Notes: generated by a model not told the origin, from the letters alone. 64,000 bases of DNA from Microcystis wesenbergii FACHB-1317 (GCF_014696875.1 NZ_JACJQV010000111.1:62001-126000), one strand, 5' to 3'. Counted from the stretch's first letter, positions 18,536 through 27,735 are shown. Made by a program: numbers and translations.

Positions 18536-19018
18536 TTAGTGACAGACTCCCGTGAAAGAATCACCACCATGCTTAACTTTAATGGTGCGAAGATTGTTTT
18601 CTAAGGTAAAACTAACCGGTGTTCCTGCTTGACTTTTTCCGCTAAAAGTATTTCTACCTTGGTAGGTAGTGACAGCTAATCCTACCGGCTGCATTTCCGG
18701 GGGAGTTGCGGCAGCAAAATTATCAATCGTTACGGTGTTATCGTCTTTGTTAACTACCAAAATTTGCCCTTCCACCACATCACTAACTGGGGAAACCATT
18801 GTCAGTGTCACCGGTTCTTTTTTGTCGATCGAGTCGTCATCAATTTCAGAAGTATAAACATAGAGTTTTACCCCTTGGGCGGTTTTGCCAGTTGCTGTAC
18901 AGATGATACCATCTCCTAGACTAGACATTTGGGCAATTGTCGGCTGAATTAAGACGCTGGGGATACCGATCAGGGTAACGGTGGCTAAAAGAGCGGTTTT
19001 AGTCAGATTTTTAAGCAT
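18536..19018 (-). CDS. Secreted hypothetical protein
   Basis: A 160-residue protein with a clear signal peptide (MLKNLTKTALLATVTLIGIP, with likely cleavage after IAQ at about residue 30). The mature part is small and beta-rich and has two cysteines, IICTA and GVCH at the extreme C-terminus, which may form a disulfide. It is single-gene, with its own terminator. I do not recognise the family; a periplasmic or extracellular protein is the most that can be said. Confidence 0.7.
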   Translation of the reverse strand: MLKNLTKTALLATVTLIGIPSVLIQPTIAQMSSLGDGIICTATGKTAQGVKLYVYTSEIDDDSIDKKEPVTLTMVSPVSDVVEGQILVVNKDDNTVTIDNFAAATPPEMQPVGLAVTTYQGRNTFSGKSQAGTPVSFTLENNLRTIKVKHGGDSFTGVCH

Positions 19019-19232
19019 GAATTTCTCGGTACAAGTGGACTTCTATTAGGTTTTTAGCACATTACCTGTGCCACGAGAAATCAAGATAACACAAAAATTG
19101 GCTAGAAATTTTTATAAAGTGTTGAGTGAGATTCTTGGCTTTTACTGCCATTAAATCGACAAAATAGCCAGAAAATTCTTCTTAAATTCTCCTACTAACT
19201 GGCAATAACTAGCAGATTCGCTATTTGATCGG

Positions 19233-20975
19233 CTAATGTAAAACCTTAGACTCTAACTGCTGCTGTTGCCAGAGATTTTGATAGACTCCGGGGACTGCAA
19301 TTAACTCCTCGTGGGTTCCTATCTGGACAATTTCTCCGCGATCCATGACAAAAATGCGATCAGCAGTGGCAGCGGCCGATAATTGATGAGAAATAAAAAT
19401 CACGGTTTTTTGGCTCTCTTGGGCGAGGTTTTCCAAAATAGCTGTGGCTGTTTGATTATCGACGCTAGATAGGGCATCATCGAGGATTAAAATCGGTGCT
19501 TGGATGGCTAAAGCGCGCGCTAAAGAAGCCCGTTGACGTTGACCCCCGGAAAGAGTAATCCCACGTTCTCCCACTAAAGTTCCGTATTTTTGCGGGAAAT
19601 TCTCGATTTCCTCCTCAATTCTCGCTTGTTTGGCCGCCGATGCCACTGCCGGAAAACTCAGCAGCGGATCGCCGTAACGAATATTATCTTCGATGCTGGT
19701 ACTAAATAAAAAACTTTCTTGGGGAACATAAGCGATCGCTTTTCGCAGGTCTTCAAGGGCAATTTGAGTGACATCTTGATCATCAATAAATAACTGTCCC
19801 TCGGCAATATCCAAAAGACGGGGAATAGCGTTAGCAAGGGTAGATTTTCCTGATCCGATCGCACCGACGACCGCTACCGTTTCCCCCGGATTAATGGTAA
19901 AAGAAAGAGATTTTAAGGCTGGTTCCTTAGCATCAGGATAGAAAAAAGTCAAGGCTTTGGCGGTAATTTTTCCTTGAATATTTTTTAAGTGAATACAATC
20001 GGCATTATCTTTAATTTTAGCCTCAGCTAATAGGATAGTTTCTAGGCGATCAATACTCACTTCTCCCTGTTGGTAGGCCGTAATAGTGAAACCTAATAAA
20101 GCAGTGGGAAAAACTAATCTTTCCGCCAAAATTAACAGAGCAATAAAGTCCCCAATGGTGATATTACCCGATATAATTTGTCTAGTACTGAGGGCAAGCA
20201 ACGCCAATAAACTCACATAGGATAAAGCTTCAATCAGGGGAAAAAGAAAATTACGAGTCTGGACTAAATCTAAATTAGCCTGTAATAATTTGCGATTTCT
20301 TTGTTTAAATGCTAGGCGCTCGTTAGCTTCTTGGGCATAGATTTTAATCAGAGTAATACCACTCATATCCTCTTGAATTAAATCGCTCAGATGCGAGAGT
20401 TTTTCTTGTACTGTTTTCTGTTGCCGCTGCAGACGACCACTAAATAACTGCACAGCAATTAACATCAAAGGATAGACAGAAATAGCGGCGATTGAAAGGG
20501 GAATATGAATCGCTAACATCACGGGCAAAGTTAACCCATATGCAAAAAAAGTATTGGCCAAACTGAGCAAAGCAAAACCCACCAGACGACGCACATTATC
20601 TACATCGCTAGTGGCACGGTTGATTAAATCTCCTGAAGTTTGCCGAGAAAAATAGGCAGGTTCAAGGGTTAATAAATGCTCAAAGATTTTTTGTTTAAGA
20701 TCGAACTCTACCTGACGACCGATCCCGAATAATAACACTCTGGAAATCATGCGGATAAACCACATAATCGAGGCTAAAGCGACAATTAAAATCAGATAAT
20801 CAAGGATTTTTTGGAAGTCAAAGGATTTACTCAAATCATCGATGCTATCCCGGATTAAAAGCGGTATATAAACACCCAAAAGATTAACAATCAGCAGAGT
20901 AACTACCCCCCCAGTGACTATTTGCCAATAGGGTCGTAGATAATTTGCTAGTTTTTTAATGCGAGAATAAGCCAT
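19233..20975 (-). CDS. ABC exporter half-transporter (MsbA/LmrA type)
   Basis: A 580-residue fusion of a six-helix ABC membrane domain (about 15-305) and an ATP-binding domain (about 330-575). The ATPase has Walker A GAIGSGKST (371-379), the signature LSGGQRQR (about 476), Walker B ILILDDALSSVD and an H-loop ISHQ. It should dimerise to export a lipid, drug or peptide; the substrate cannot be predicted. A 272-bp heptamer array abuts the start codon with only 3 bp between, so there is no ordinary Shine-Dalgarno sequence. Confidence 0.92.
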   Translation of the reverse strand: MAYSRIKKLANYLRPYWQIVTGGVVTLLIVNLLGVYIPLLIRDSIDDLSKSFDFQKILDYLILIVALASIMWFIRMISRVLLFGIGRQVEFDLKQKIFEHLLTLEPAYFSRQTSGDLINRATSDVDNVRRLVGFALLSLANTFFAYGLTLPVMLAIHIPLSIAAISVYPLMLIAVQLFSGRLQRQQKTVQEKLSHLSDLIQEDMSGITLIKIYAQEANERLAFKQRNRKLLQANLDLVQTRNFLFPLIEALSYVSLLALLALSTRQIISGNITIGDFIALLILAERLVFPTALLGFTITAYQQGEVSIDRLETILLAEAKIKDNADCIHLKNIQGKITAKALTFFYPDAKEPALKSLSFTINPGETVAVVGAIGSGKSTLANAIPRLLDIAEGQLFIDDQDVTQIALEDLRKAIAYVPQESFLFSTSIEDNIRYGDPLLSFPAVASAAKQARIEEEIENFPQKYGTLVGERGITLSGGQRQRASLARALAIQAPILILDDALSSVDNQTATAILENLAQESQKTVIFISHQLSAAATADRIFVMDRGEIVQIGTHEELIAVPGVYQNLWQQQQLESKVLH

Positions 20976-20978
20976 ATT

Positions 20979-21250
20979 CAGTTATCAGTTATCAGTTATC
21001 AGTTATCAGTTATCAGTGAGCAGTTATCAGTTATCAGTGAGCAGTTATCAGTTATCAGTGAGCAGTTATCAGTTATCAGTGAGCAGTTATCAGTGAGCAG
21101 TGAGCAGTGAGCAGTTATCAGTTATCAGTTATCAGTTATCAGTTATCAGTTATCAGTTATCAGTTATCAGTTATCAGTTATCAGTGAGCAGTTATCAGTG
21201 AGCAGTTATCAGTTATCAGTTATCAGTTATCAGTTATCAGTTATCAGTTA
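20979..21250. repeat. Long heptamer array (CAGTTAT/CAGTGAG) upstream of the ABC exporter
   Basis: About 39 consecutive 7-bp units, mostly CAGTTAT with interspersed CAGTGAG variants, run without interruption from 3 bp outside the ABC exporter start codon. On the coding strand of that gene it reads AACTGAT. It is the longest array in the window. Confidence 0.97.
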
Positions 21251-21364
21251 AGTAGCTGGTTATAATTAAACTAAAAATGGATTTTAGGTTCGATCCCCCT
21301 GCCCCCCTTAATAAGGGGGGTGCCGATAGGCGGGGGGATCTGAAAACTTTTAACACCTATCTAC
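21251..21364 (+). repeat. 115-bp dispersed repeat, copy 1
   Basis: This segment matches 51199-51313 in reverse orientation at roughly 90% identity, judged by eye. It contains nested inverted repeats: CCCCCCTT-AAT-AAGGGGGG inside GATCCCCC...GGGGGATC. The arrangement resembles a small non-autonomous mobile element. Confidence 0.85.
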
Positions 21365-21367
21365 TTA

Positions 21368-21388
21368 TCAGTTATCAGTTATCAGTTA
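21368..21388. repeat. Short heptamer array
   Basis: Three CAGTTAT units lie directly beside the 115-bp repeat and downstream of the small minus-strand protein gene. Confidence 0.8.
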
Positions 21389-21424
21389 GAACAGGGAACA
21401 GGGGGAATAGCCACCCAAGAACTT

Positions 21425-21559
21425 TTATTTTTTCTCCTTGTCCTGATTTGGTGGCGGTTTAACATTAGAACCACCCTGGGGCGGTTTACCGGGGGGTTTA
21501 TCAATTTTAGCTTGATAGCCGTCGTTTTTCTGAACCCGTCGTTCTTGTTTTTCGGACAT
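21425..21559 (-). CDS. Small basic proline-rich hypothetical protein (44 aa)
   Basis: The ORF encodes a 44-residue protein beginning MSEKQERRVQKNDGYQAKID, continuing with KPPGKPPQGG and ending NQDKEKK. An AGAGGT sequence 7 nt upstream of the ATG could be a ribosome binding site. The composition is highly charged and low-complexity, with no hydrophobic segment. It is likely disordered and its function is unknown. It is below the size cutoffs of many gene finders. Confidence 0.5.
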   Translation of the reverse strand: MSEKQERRVQKNDGYQAKIDKPPGKPPQGGSNVKPPPNQDKEKK

Positions 21560-21609
21560 TTAAGTTACCTCTGTTTGATGCTGCCAAAATTCAATCAGCT
21601 AAGACGTAT

Positions 21610-21658
21610 TTAAACCGCTTATTCTTAGATTAGCCGAATCTCCCCCAATCCCTTTACT
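21610..21658 (+). repeat. About 50-bp dispersed repeat, copy 1
   Basis: It matches 43866-43915 in the same orientation with a few differences. The strongest block is AATCTCCCCCAATCCCTTTA. Both copies are intergenic. Confidence 0.75.
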
Positions 21659-21673
21659 GTTGCAAGAACGTAG

Positions 21674-21698
21674 GTTGGGTTGAAGCATGAAACCCAAC
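21674..21698. repeat. Short hairpin repeat (GTTGGGTT...AACCCAAC)
   Basis: Perfect 8-bp arms flank a 9-nt loop. This GGTTGGGTT/AACCCAAC type is a common interspersed hairpin in cyanobacterial intergenic DNA. No gene depends on it visibly. Confidence 0.6.
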
Positions 21699-21887
21699 GC
21701 CCGCGACGTAATAACTTCTGCTGCTGTTAAGTAGGAGAGATTTACAAATATGAGATGCACCCACCAGTAATCAGTGAACTGCAAACTCAAATCTGATAAC
21801 TGATTCAAGATAGCTAAAAATCCCCATCCCCCTACCATGCGTTTCCGACAAATTTTTATGCTTTTATTACATGACTGGCAATATTTT

Positions 21888-21928
21888 GTAACAATCTATA
21901 CTATCTTTCCCGTTGAAGACTGTAAATT
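21888..21928 (+). promoter_or_regulatory. NtcA-activated promoter of the nrt operon
   Basis: A perfect NtcA box GTA-N8-TAC (21888-21901) is followed after 21 nt by TAAATT (21923-21928), which fits the TAN3T -10 element. This spacing is that of class II NtcA-activated promoters, used under nitrogen limitation. The start site would be near 21935. That leaves a leader of roughly 310 nt before nrtA, containing a 27-codon ORF (21982-22065) of doubtful meaning and no other clear element. Confidence 0.8.
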
Positions 21929-22247
21929 TAAGTTAATTGCTTCGGTAATAACCCTGAAATAAAGTGATCTTTCTAGCTCAGATGACTAAAAACCGCCCCT
22001 ATCTATCGACTCCTCAAAACTGTTATGCTTCTGGGAAAAATCTCTTAAACAAAAACTATTGCTAAATCTGTCTAGATGGAGAAGCAAAAGCGACCAAGAG
22101 ATAAAAATAGTTAAAGCCTCCTTACTGAATCAACAGTTACTTTGAACAAATTTTCTCGGTTATCACCGCAGTCAGTTAGGGGAAGTAATGAGAATTTTTC
22201 ACCGTTTCATCACCTTTGTTTAGTTTCTAATCACGATTTTTTAGTCC

Positions 22248-23570
22248 ATGAGTAAACTTTCCAGACGTAGATTTATCTTCACTGCCGGGGCAACTGCCGT
22301 AGGAACAGCAATTCTCCACGGTTGCGCCACTCCCAATAATACCGCGACCAGTCCCTCCCCGGCCGGCAGTCCTGCCGCTTCCCCCGTTGCCAGTGGAGAA
22401 ACCCCCGAAGTCACCACCGCTAAACTAGGTTTTATTGCCCTCACCGACGCTGCCCCCTTAATTATCGCCAAAGAAAAAGGTTTATTCGCTAAACACGGGA
22501 TGCCCGATGTGCAAGTGATGAAACAAGCCTCTTGGGCTGCAACCCGGGATAACCTCGAATTAGGTTCGGCGGGTAACGGTATCGATGGAGCGCATATTTT
22601 ATCCCCCATACCCTACCTAATGACCTTGGGCAAAATCACCAAACAGCCCGTACCAATGTATATTCTGGCGCGTTTGAATACCAACGGTCAAGCGATTTCC
22701 ATATCTAACGAATACATGGATCTAAAAGTTGCCCTCGATAGCGGTGTACTGAAAGAATCCTTCGCTAAAGCTAAATCTGCGGGCAAAGAAGTTAAAGCCG
22801 CCGTCACTTTCCCCGGTGGTACTCACGATCTCTGGATGCGCTACTGGTTAGCCGCCGGCGGCATCGATCCGAATAAAGATCTATCCCTAATTGTTGTTCC
22901 TCCACCACAAATGGTGGCTAACATGAAAGTCGGCACTATGCAAGCTTTCTGTGTGGGGGAACCTTGGAACGCCCAATTAGTTAACAAAAAACTCGGTTAT
23001 TCGGCCTTGATTACTGGGGAACTGTGGAAGGATCACCCCGAAAAAGCCTTCGCTTTACGCGCCGATTGGGTAGATAAAAATCCCAAAGCGGCAAAAGCTT
23101 TAACCATGGCTGTTCTGGAAGCGCAACAATGGTGCAATGATCCCGCTAATGTTAAGGAAATGTGCGAGATTATTTCAGGACGGGAATGGCTGAAAATTGA
23201 CCCCGCCGATATCTTGGGCAGAATGCAGGGTAATATCGATTTCGGTGATGGTCGCAAAATCGAAAATAGCCCCGTAGCCATGAAATTCTGGGCTGATAAC
23301 GCTTCCTATCCCTACAAGAGTCATGATACTTGGTTTGTGACTGAAGACATCCGTTGGGGCTATATTCCCGCCGATACGGACATCAAAGCTTTAGTTGATA
23401 AAGTTAACCGGGAAGATATCTGGAGAGAAGCCGCCACAGCCCTCAATGTTCCGGCTGATCAAATTCCCGCTACCCCTTCTCGCGGTGTGGAAACTTTCTT
23501 TGATGGCGTGAAATTTGATCCCGAAAATCCCACCGCTTACCTGAAATCTCTCAAGATTAAAAAGGTTTAA
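22248..23570 (+). CDS. nrtA: Nitrate ABC transporter, substrate-binding lipoprotein
   Basis: A 440-residue periplasmic nitrate (possibly nitrite) binding protein. The N-terminus has a twin-arginine-like stretch (SRRRFIF) and a lipobox LHGC with Cys26 as the lipid-anchor site. A Pro/Ala/Ser linker leads to the binding domain (KLGFIALTDAAPLIIAKEKG, GGTHDLWMRYWLAAGGIDP, VGEPWNAQL). NrtA captures nitrate for NrtB/NrtC/NrtD. CmpA (bicarbonate) is a close paralogue, but the NtcA promoter favours nitrate. It is the first gene of the operon. Confidence 0.93.
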   Translation: MSKLSRRRFIFTAGATAVGTAILHGCATPNNTATSPSPAGSPAASPVASGETPEVTTAKLGFIALTDAAPLIIAKEKGLFAKHGMPDVQVMKQASWAATRDNLELGSAGNGIDGAHILSPIPYLMTLGKITKQPVPMYILARLNTNGQAISISNEYMDLKVALDSGVLKESFAKAKSAGKEVKAAVTFPGGTHDLWMRYWLAAGGIDPNKDLSLIVVPPPQMVANMKVGTMQAFCVGEPWNAQLVNKKLGYSALITGELWKDHPEKAFALRADWVDKNPKAAKALTMAVLEAQQWCNDPANVKEMCEIISGREWLKIDPADILGRMQGNIDFGDGRKIENSPVAMKFWADNASYPYKSHDTWFVTEDIRWGYIPADTDIKALVDKVNREDIWREAATALNVPADQIPATPSRGVETFFDGVKFDPENPTAYLKSLKIKKV

Positions 23571-23572
23571 AT

Positions 23573-23712
23573 CAGTGATCAGTAATCAGTAACCAGTTAA
23601 AGATGATTTTCTGATAACTGGTAATTAATAACTGATAACTGAACCACTCAACCACTGAATCACTGATAACTCAACCACTGAACCACTGATAACTGATAAC
23701 TGATAACTGATT
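23573..23712. repeat. Heptamer-type repeat spacer between nrtA and nrtB
   Basis: Right after the nrtA stop the units read CAGTGAT/CAGTAAT/CAGTAAC. Toward nrtB they read ACTGATA/AACTGAT and run to the nrtB start codon. The two halves are largely complementary, so the intercistronic RNA can form a long hairpin. Confidence 0.85.
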
Positions 23713-24540
23713 ATGGCTGTTTCTATTTCTCGTCGTTCTCAAAGTCCGAAATGGGTAAAAGACCTGCAAAAAAAATTACCCAAACTAGCAACTTCGGCGA
23801 TTGCTTTATTAATTTTCCTTGCCATCTGGCAAATACTCTGTTTTAGTCCCGATGCCCCCCTTCCTAGTCCCACCAAAGTTGTTAGCGAGACCTGGGAATT
23901 AATTATTAATCCCTTCTTCAATAATGGTGGCACAGATGTGGGGTTATTCTGGCAAATTTTTGCTAGTTTACAACGGGTGGCCGTCGGTTTTACCCTTGCC
24001 GCTATTGTTGGCATCGCTGCGGGTATTTTAATCGGTAGTAACGCCCTAATTTATGATGCGATCGATCCGATTTTCCAAATCCTGCGTACCGTTCCCCCCC
24101 TAGCTTGGCTACCCATCTCCCTAGCGGCTTTTCGTAATAACGAACCTAGTGCCATATTTGTAATTTTTATTACAGCAATTTGGCCAATTATTATTAACAC
24201 AGCCGTGGGAGTGCAACAGGTTCCCCAAGACTATAAAAACGTCTCTAGAGTGCTAAAATTATCCAAAGTTGAATATTTTTTCAACATTCTTTTTCCCGCT
24301 ACTGTTCCCTACGTTTTCACCGGATTAAGAATCGGTATCGGTTTATCTTGGTTGGCGATTGTAGCGGCAGAAATGCTGATCGGTGGCGTGGGAATTGGCT
24401 TCTTTATCTGGGATGCTTGGAATAGTTCCATGATCAGTGAAATTATCCTCGCTCTGATTTATGTGGGTATTGTTGGTTTCCTACTCGATCGCCTCATGGC
24501 CTACATCGCTAAATTAGTTGTACCCGAAGAAAATAAATAG
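23713..24540 (+). CDS. nrtB: Nitrate ABC transporter, permease
   Basis: A 275-residue inner-membrane permease with about six hydrophobic segments and the EAA-type cytoplasmic loop seen in the NrtB/SsuC/TauC family. Conserved blocks include TVPPLAWLPISLAAF and GLRIGIGLSWLAIVAAEML. It forms the channel for nitrate from NrtA and is energised by NrtC and NrtD. The start codon directly follows a heptamer tract, with no separate Shine-Dalgarno sequence. Confidence 0.93.
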   Translation: MAVSISRRSQSPKWVKDLQKKLPKLATSAIALLIFLAIWQILCFSPDAPLPSPTKVVSETWELIINPFFNNGGTDVGLFWQIFASLQRVAVGFTLAAIVGIAAGILIGSNALIYDAIDPIFQILRTVPPLAWLPISLAAFRNNEPSAIFVIFITAIWPIIINTAVGVQQVPQDYKNVSRVLKLSKVEYFFNILFPATVPYVFTGLRIGIGLSWLAIVAAEMLIGGVGIGFFIWDAWNSSMISEIILALIYVGIVGFLLDRLMAYIAKLVVPEENK

Positions 24541-24601
24541 GGTTTGTTAAAAAAGTTTTTCCTGGTGGCAGGGTGCGGGGTGTGGGGAGCTTTTTAAGTA
24601 A

Positions 24602-24677
24602 ACAGTAAACTAAAAACTCACATCTGATAACTGATAACCGATTACTGATAACTGATAACTGATAACTGATAACTGAA
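24602..24677. repeat. Heptamer array upstream of nrtC
   Basis: About ten ACTGATA-type units lie in the last 60 bp before the nrtC ATG, on the coding strand in the AACTGAT orientation. No matching CAGTTAT block follows the nrtB stop; that part of the spacer is GT-rich instead. Confidence 0.88.
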
Positions 24678-24678
24678 A

Positions 24679-26685
24679 ATGTCTGCATTTATTGAAGTCG
24701 ATCACATTGATAAGGTTTTCCCTCTCCCCGATGGCCGTCAATATATCGCCCTGAAAAATATCGATCTCAGCGTCACTCAAGGGGAATTTATCTCTTTAAT
24801 CGGTCACTCCGGTTGCGGGAAATCCACCCTCTTAAATATGGTCGCCGGACTCGATCGCCCGACGGTGGGAGGGGTAATTTTAGAGGGAAGAGAAATTAAA
24901 GGTCCCGGTCCCGATCGCATGGTGGTGTTCCAGAATTATTCGCTGCTGCCCTGGTTAACCGTCCGGGAAAATATCGCCCTAGGAGTCAACCGCGTGCTGC
25001 GTCATCTACCGGCTGCTGAACGCAAAAGTGTCATCGAACATAGTATCGATATGGTACACCTGCGCCATGCCGCCAACAAACGACCGGGAGAATTATCGGG
25101 AGGCATGAAACAACGGGTAGCGATCGCCCGCGCCTTAGCCCTACGGCCAAAAGTCCTGCTACTCGATGAACCCTTTGGGGCGCTGGATGCGTTAACCAGA
25201 GGCAATTTACAGGAACGTTTGATGGAAATCGTCGAAGAAAGCCACGTTACCTGTATCATGGTCACGCACGATGTGGATGAGGCCCTATTACTATCCGATC
25301 GAGTGGTGATGTTAACCACCGGTCCGGAGGCCCATATCGGTCAGATTCTCGATGTTCCCATTCCCCGGCCCCGGCATCGTTTAGAAGTAGTTAACCACCC
25401 TAGTTACTACGCCCTCCGTAACGAGATCGTTTATTTCCTCAACCAACAGAAGCGATCGAAGAAAGTCGGCCAACCCACCGAACCAGTAACAGTGATCGGT
25501 CAAGCTACCAGATTGAAAACCAATCCTACCATCGGTTTTATCCCCCTCACCGATTGCGCCCCGATTATTATCGCCCAAGAGAAAGGTTTCTTCGCCGAGG
25601 AAGGATTAGAGGATGTTGTCCTGCAAAGGGAACCCAACTGGAAAGCGATCGCCCAAGGGGTAGCTACCGGTCGTCTCGATGCGGCCCAGATGGTGGCGGG
25701 AATGCCCCTCAGCATGACCATTGGGGCCGGCAATAAGCCCTCTGTCCCCGTGATTAGCGCTTTGGTACTCAGTCGCAACGGTAACGCCATCACCCTCAGC
25801 AATAAATACAGGGAATTGGGGGTAGAAAAACTGGAGGACTTGAAGGATGCCCTCCTGCAAAGTCCCGATAAAATCGCCACTTTCGGCATGGTTCACCCCG
25901 CCTCCATGCACAATCTACTGTTACGCTACTGGTTAGCTAGTGGCGGCATCGATCCCGATAGTGATGTGAATTTAGCCGTAATTCCGCCGCCTCAGATGGT
26001 TTCCCTGCTAAAAGCGGGTAATATCGACGGTTATTGTGTGGGGGAACCCTGGAACTCCTACGCCGTTCACGAAAAATTAGGCTACGTTATCGCCACCGAT
26101 CTTGATATTTGGCCCGGACACCAGGAAAAAGTTCTCGGGGTCAGGGAAACTTGGGCGGCGAAACATCCCGAAACCCATATCGCCATGGTGAAAGCTTTAA
26201 TTAAAGCCTGTGAATACTGCGATGATCGGCGTAATCGAGAAGAAATCGTTAATATTCTCAGTCAGCCCCAGTATGTGGGCGTGGATAGCGCGATTATTCG
26301 GCCCGGGTTCCTCGATGGTTACGATCGCGGTTTAGGAACTGCCCCCGAACCCCTATTCCGATTTAATCAGTTTTACGTCGATCAAGCTAACTGTCCGGGC
26401 CGCAGTGAGGCCCTATGGACCCTAACTCAGCTTGCTCGTTGGGGTTACGCGCCTTTCCCCCGCAACTGGGTGGAAGTGATTGAACGCGTCCGTCGTCCCG
26501 ATCTGTTTGGTGAAGCTTGCCGGTCCCTGGGCCTTCCCGATTTGGAACCCAATCGCCACAGTTTTGCCCTCTTTGACCGTCTTATTTTCAATCCCGACGA
26601 TCCGATCGGCTATCTGGAACGTTTCTCGATCCGTCGCGATTATCGCGTCTCGGAAGTTCTCCTCGATGATCCCGTCGCTAATTAA
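24679..26685 (+). CDS. nrtC: Nitrate ABC transporter, ATPase with NrtA-like regulatory tail
   Basis: A 668-residue protein. Residues about 1-255 are the ABC ATPase: Walker A GHSGCGKST, signature LSGGMKQR and Walker B LLLDEPFGALD. Residues about 275-660 form an NrtA-like domain (TIGFIPLTDCAPIIIAQEKG and VGEPWNSYAV) joined by a linker. The C-terminal domain is known in cyanobacterial NrtC to mediate inhibition of uptake by ammonium. This domain arrangement, next to nrtA and nrtB, makes the assignment secure. Confidence 0.95.
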   Translation: MSAFIEVDHIDKVFPLPDGRQYIALKNIDLSVTQGEFISLIGHSGCGKSTLLNMVAGLDRPTVGGVILEGREIKGPGPDRMVVFQNYSLLPWLTVRENIALGVNRVLRHLPAAERKSVIEHSIDMVHLRHAANKRPGELSGGMKQRVAIARALALRPKVLLLDEPFGALDALTRGNLQERLMEIVEESHVTCIMVTHDVDEALLLSDRVVMLTTGPEAHIGQILDVPIPRPRHRLEVVNHPSYYALRNEIVYFLNQQKRSKKVGQPTEPVTVIGQATRLKTNPTIGFIPLTDCAPIIIAQEKGFFAEEGLEDVVLQREPNWKAIAQGVATGRLDAAQMVAGMPLSMTIGAGNKPSVPVISALVLSRNGNAITLSNKYRELGVEKLEDLKDALLQSPDKIATFGMVHPASMHNLLLRYWLASGGIDPDSDVNLAVIPPPQMVSLLKAGNIDGYCVGEPWNSYAVHEKLGYVIATDLDIWPGHQEKVLGVRETWAAKHPETHIAMVKALIKACEYCDDRRNREEIVNILSQPQYVGVDSAIIRPGFLDGYDRGLGTAPEPLFRFNQFYVDQANCPGRSEALWTLTQLARWGYAPFPRNWVEVIERVRRPDLFGEACRSLGLPDLEPNRHSFALFDRLIFNPDDPIGYLERFSIRRDYRVSEVLLDDPVAN

Positions 26686-26732
26686 TGGTTGTGGTGGGCT
26701 TTGCCCACCTTAAAATAAATCTAGGAAGAATT

Positions 26733-27731
26733 ATGCAAACTTTTACCGATAAGACCGTGAATTCCAGCACCACCACCCAGCCTTTTTTATTAGTTAGTAA
26801 TGTTGCCAAAGAATACCCCTCCCCCGAAGGGGTTTACACCGTTTTAGACGGTGTGGAGCTGCAAGTCAATGAGGGGGAATTTGTCTGCATTATCGGTCAC
26901 TCCGGCTGCGGTAAATCGACCCTTTTAAATATGGTGGCGGGGTTTTCTTCTCCTAGTCGTGGGCAAGTGCTGCTACAGGATAAAGAGGTTAAGGAACCGG
27001 GACCGGACCGGATGATGGTATTCCAAAATTATTCGCTTTTGCCCTGGAAAACTGCCTTTGAGAACGTTTATATCGGGGTTAATTCCGTTTATCCCGAAAA
27101 ATCTCAGGCTGAGAAGGTGAAGATCGTGGAAGAAAATCTATCCTTAGTGGGATTGACAGAAGCAGCCCAGAAAAAACCCCCCCAATTATCGGGAGGTATG
27201 AAACAACGGGTAGCGATCGCCCGCGCCCTGGCCATTCGTCCCCAAGTCCTCATCCTCGATGAACCGTTTGGGGCCCTGGATGCGATTACTAAAGAAGAAT
27301 TACAGGAAGAATTGCTGAAAATCTGGCAAGAACACCAGTTAACCGTGTTGATGATTACCCACGATATTGATGAGGCTTTGTTCTTGTGCGATCGCTTGGT
27401 GATGATGACCAACGGCCCGAGCGCTAAAATCGGTGAGGTGTTAAAGATGCCTTTTGCTCGTCCCCGGGTTCGTTCCCAAATCACCGAGGATCCCCGTTAC
27501 TACGAACTCCGCAATGAAGCCCTCGATTTCCTCTACAATCGTTTTGCCCATTCGGAGGATCCCAACGAGGATGCCTCCGAAGAACCCCGCACAGAAAATC
27601 TCGTGGGTAAAATTGTTACTGCTATTGGTGGCATAGCTTTACTCGCTTTTGTCGGTTTTAGTCTGATACAAATGTTCACTAGCAAGACTGCCAATACTGC
27701 TAATCCGGCTACCATCGAGGACTCCAGATAA
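26733..27731 (+). CDS. nrtD: Nitrate ABC transporter, second ATPase with C-terminal TM segment
   Basis: A 332-residue protein. The ABC ATPase (about 20-265) has GHSGCGKST, LSGGMKQR and LILDEPFGALD. After an acidic linker (EDPNEDASEEP) there is a hydrophobic stretch (AIGGIALLAFVGFSLIQMF) and a short polar tail. That adds a probable single-pass anchor to an otherwise peripheral ATPase, which is longer than a minimal NrtD of about 275 residues. The ATG at 26733 follows GGAAG by 5 nt and is preferred over the upstream 26685 start, which would overlap nrtC and begin with an unrelated stretch. Confidence 0.92.
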   Translation: MQTFTDKTVNSSTTTQPFLLVSNVAKEYPSPEGVYTVLDGVELQVNEGEFVCIIGHSGCGKSTLLNMVAGFSSPSRGQVLLQDKEVKEPGPDRMMVFQNYSLLPWKTAFENVYIGVNSVYPEKSQAEKVKIVEENLSLVGLTEAAQKKPPQLSGGMKQRVAIARALAIRPQVLILDEPFGALDAITKEELQEELLKIWQEHQLTVLMITHDIDEALFLCDRLVMMTNGPSAKIGEVLKMPFARPRVRSQITEDPRYYELRNEALDFLYNRFAHSEDPNEDASEEPRTENLVGKIVTAIGGIALLAFVGFSLIQMFTSKTANTANPATIEDSR

Positions 27732-27735
27732 GTAA

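Noticed and set aside
20979-21250. CRISPR-like appearance of the heptamer array
   Set aside because: Units are 7 bp with no unique spacers, and there are no cas genes.
21982-22065. 27-codon ORF in the nrtA leader as a regulatory peptide
   Set aside because: No ribosome binding site and no recognised family; kept only as a remark.
24541-24600. Terminator between nrtB and nrtC
   Set aside because: The region is GT-rich, but I see no stable stem followed by a T-tract.
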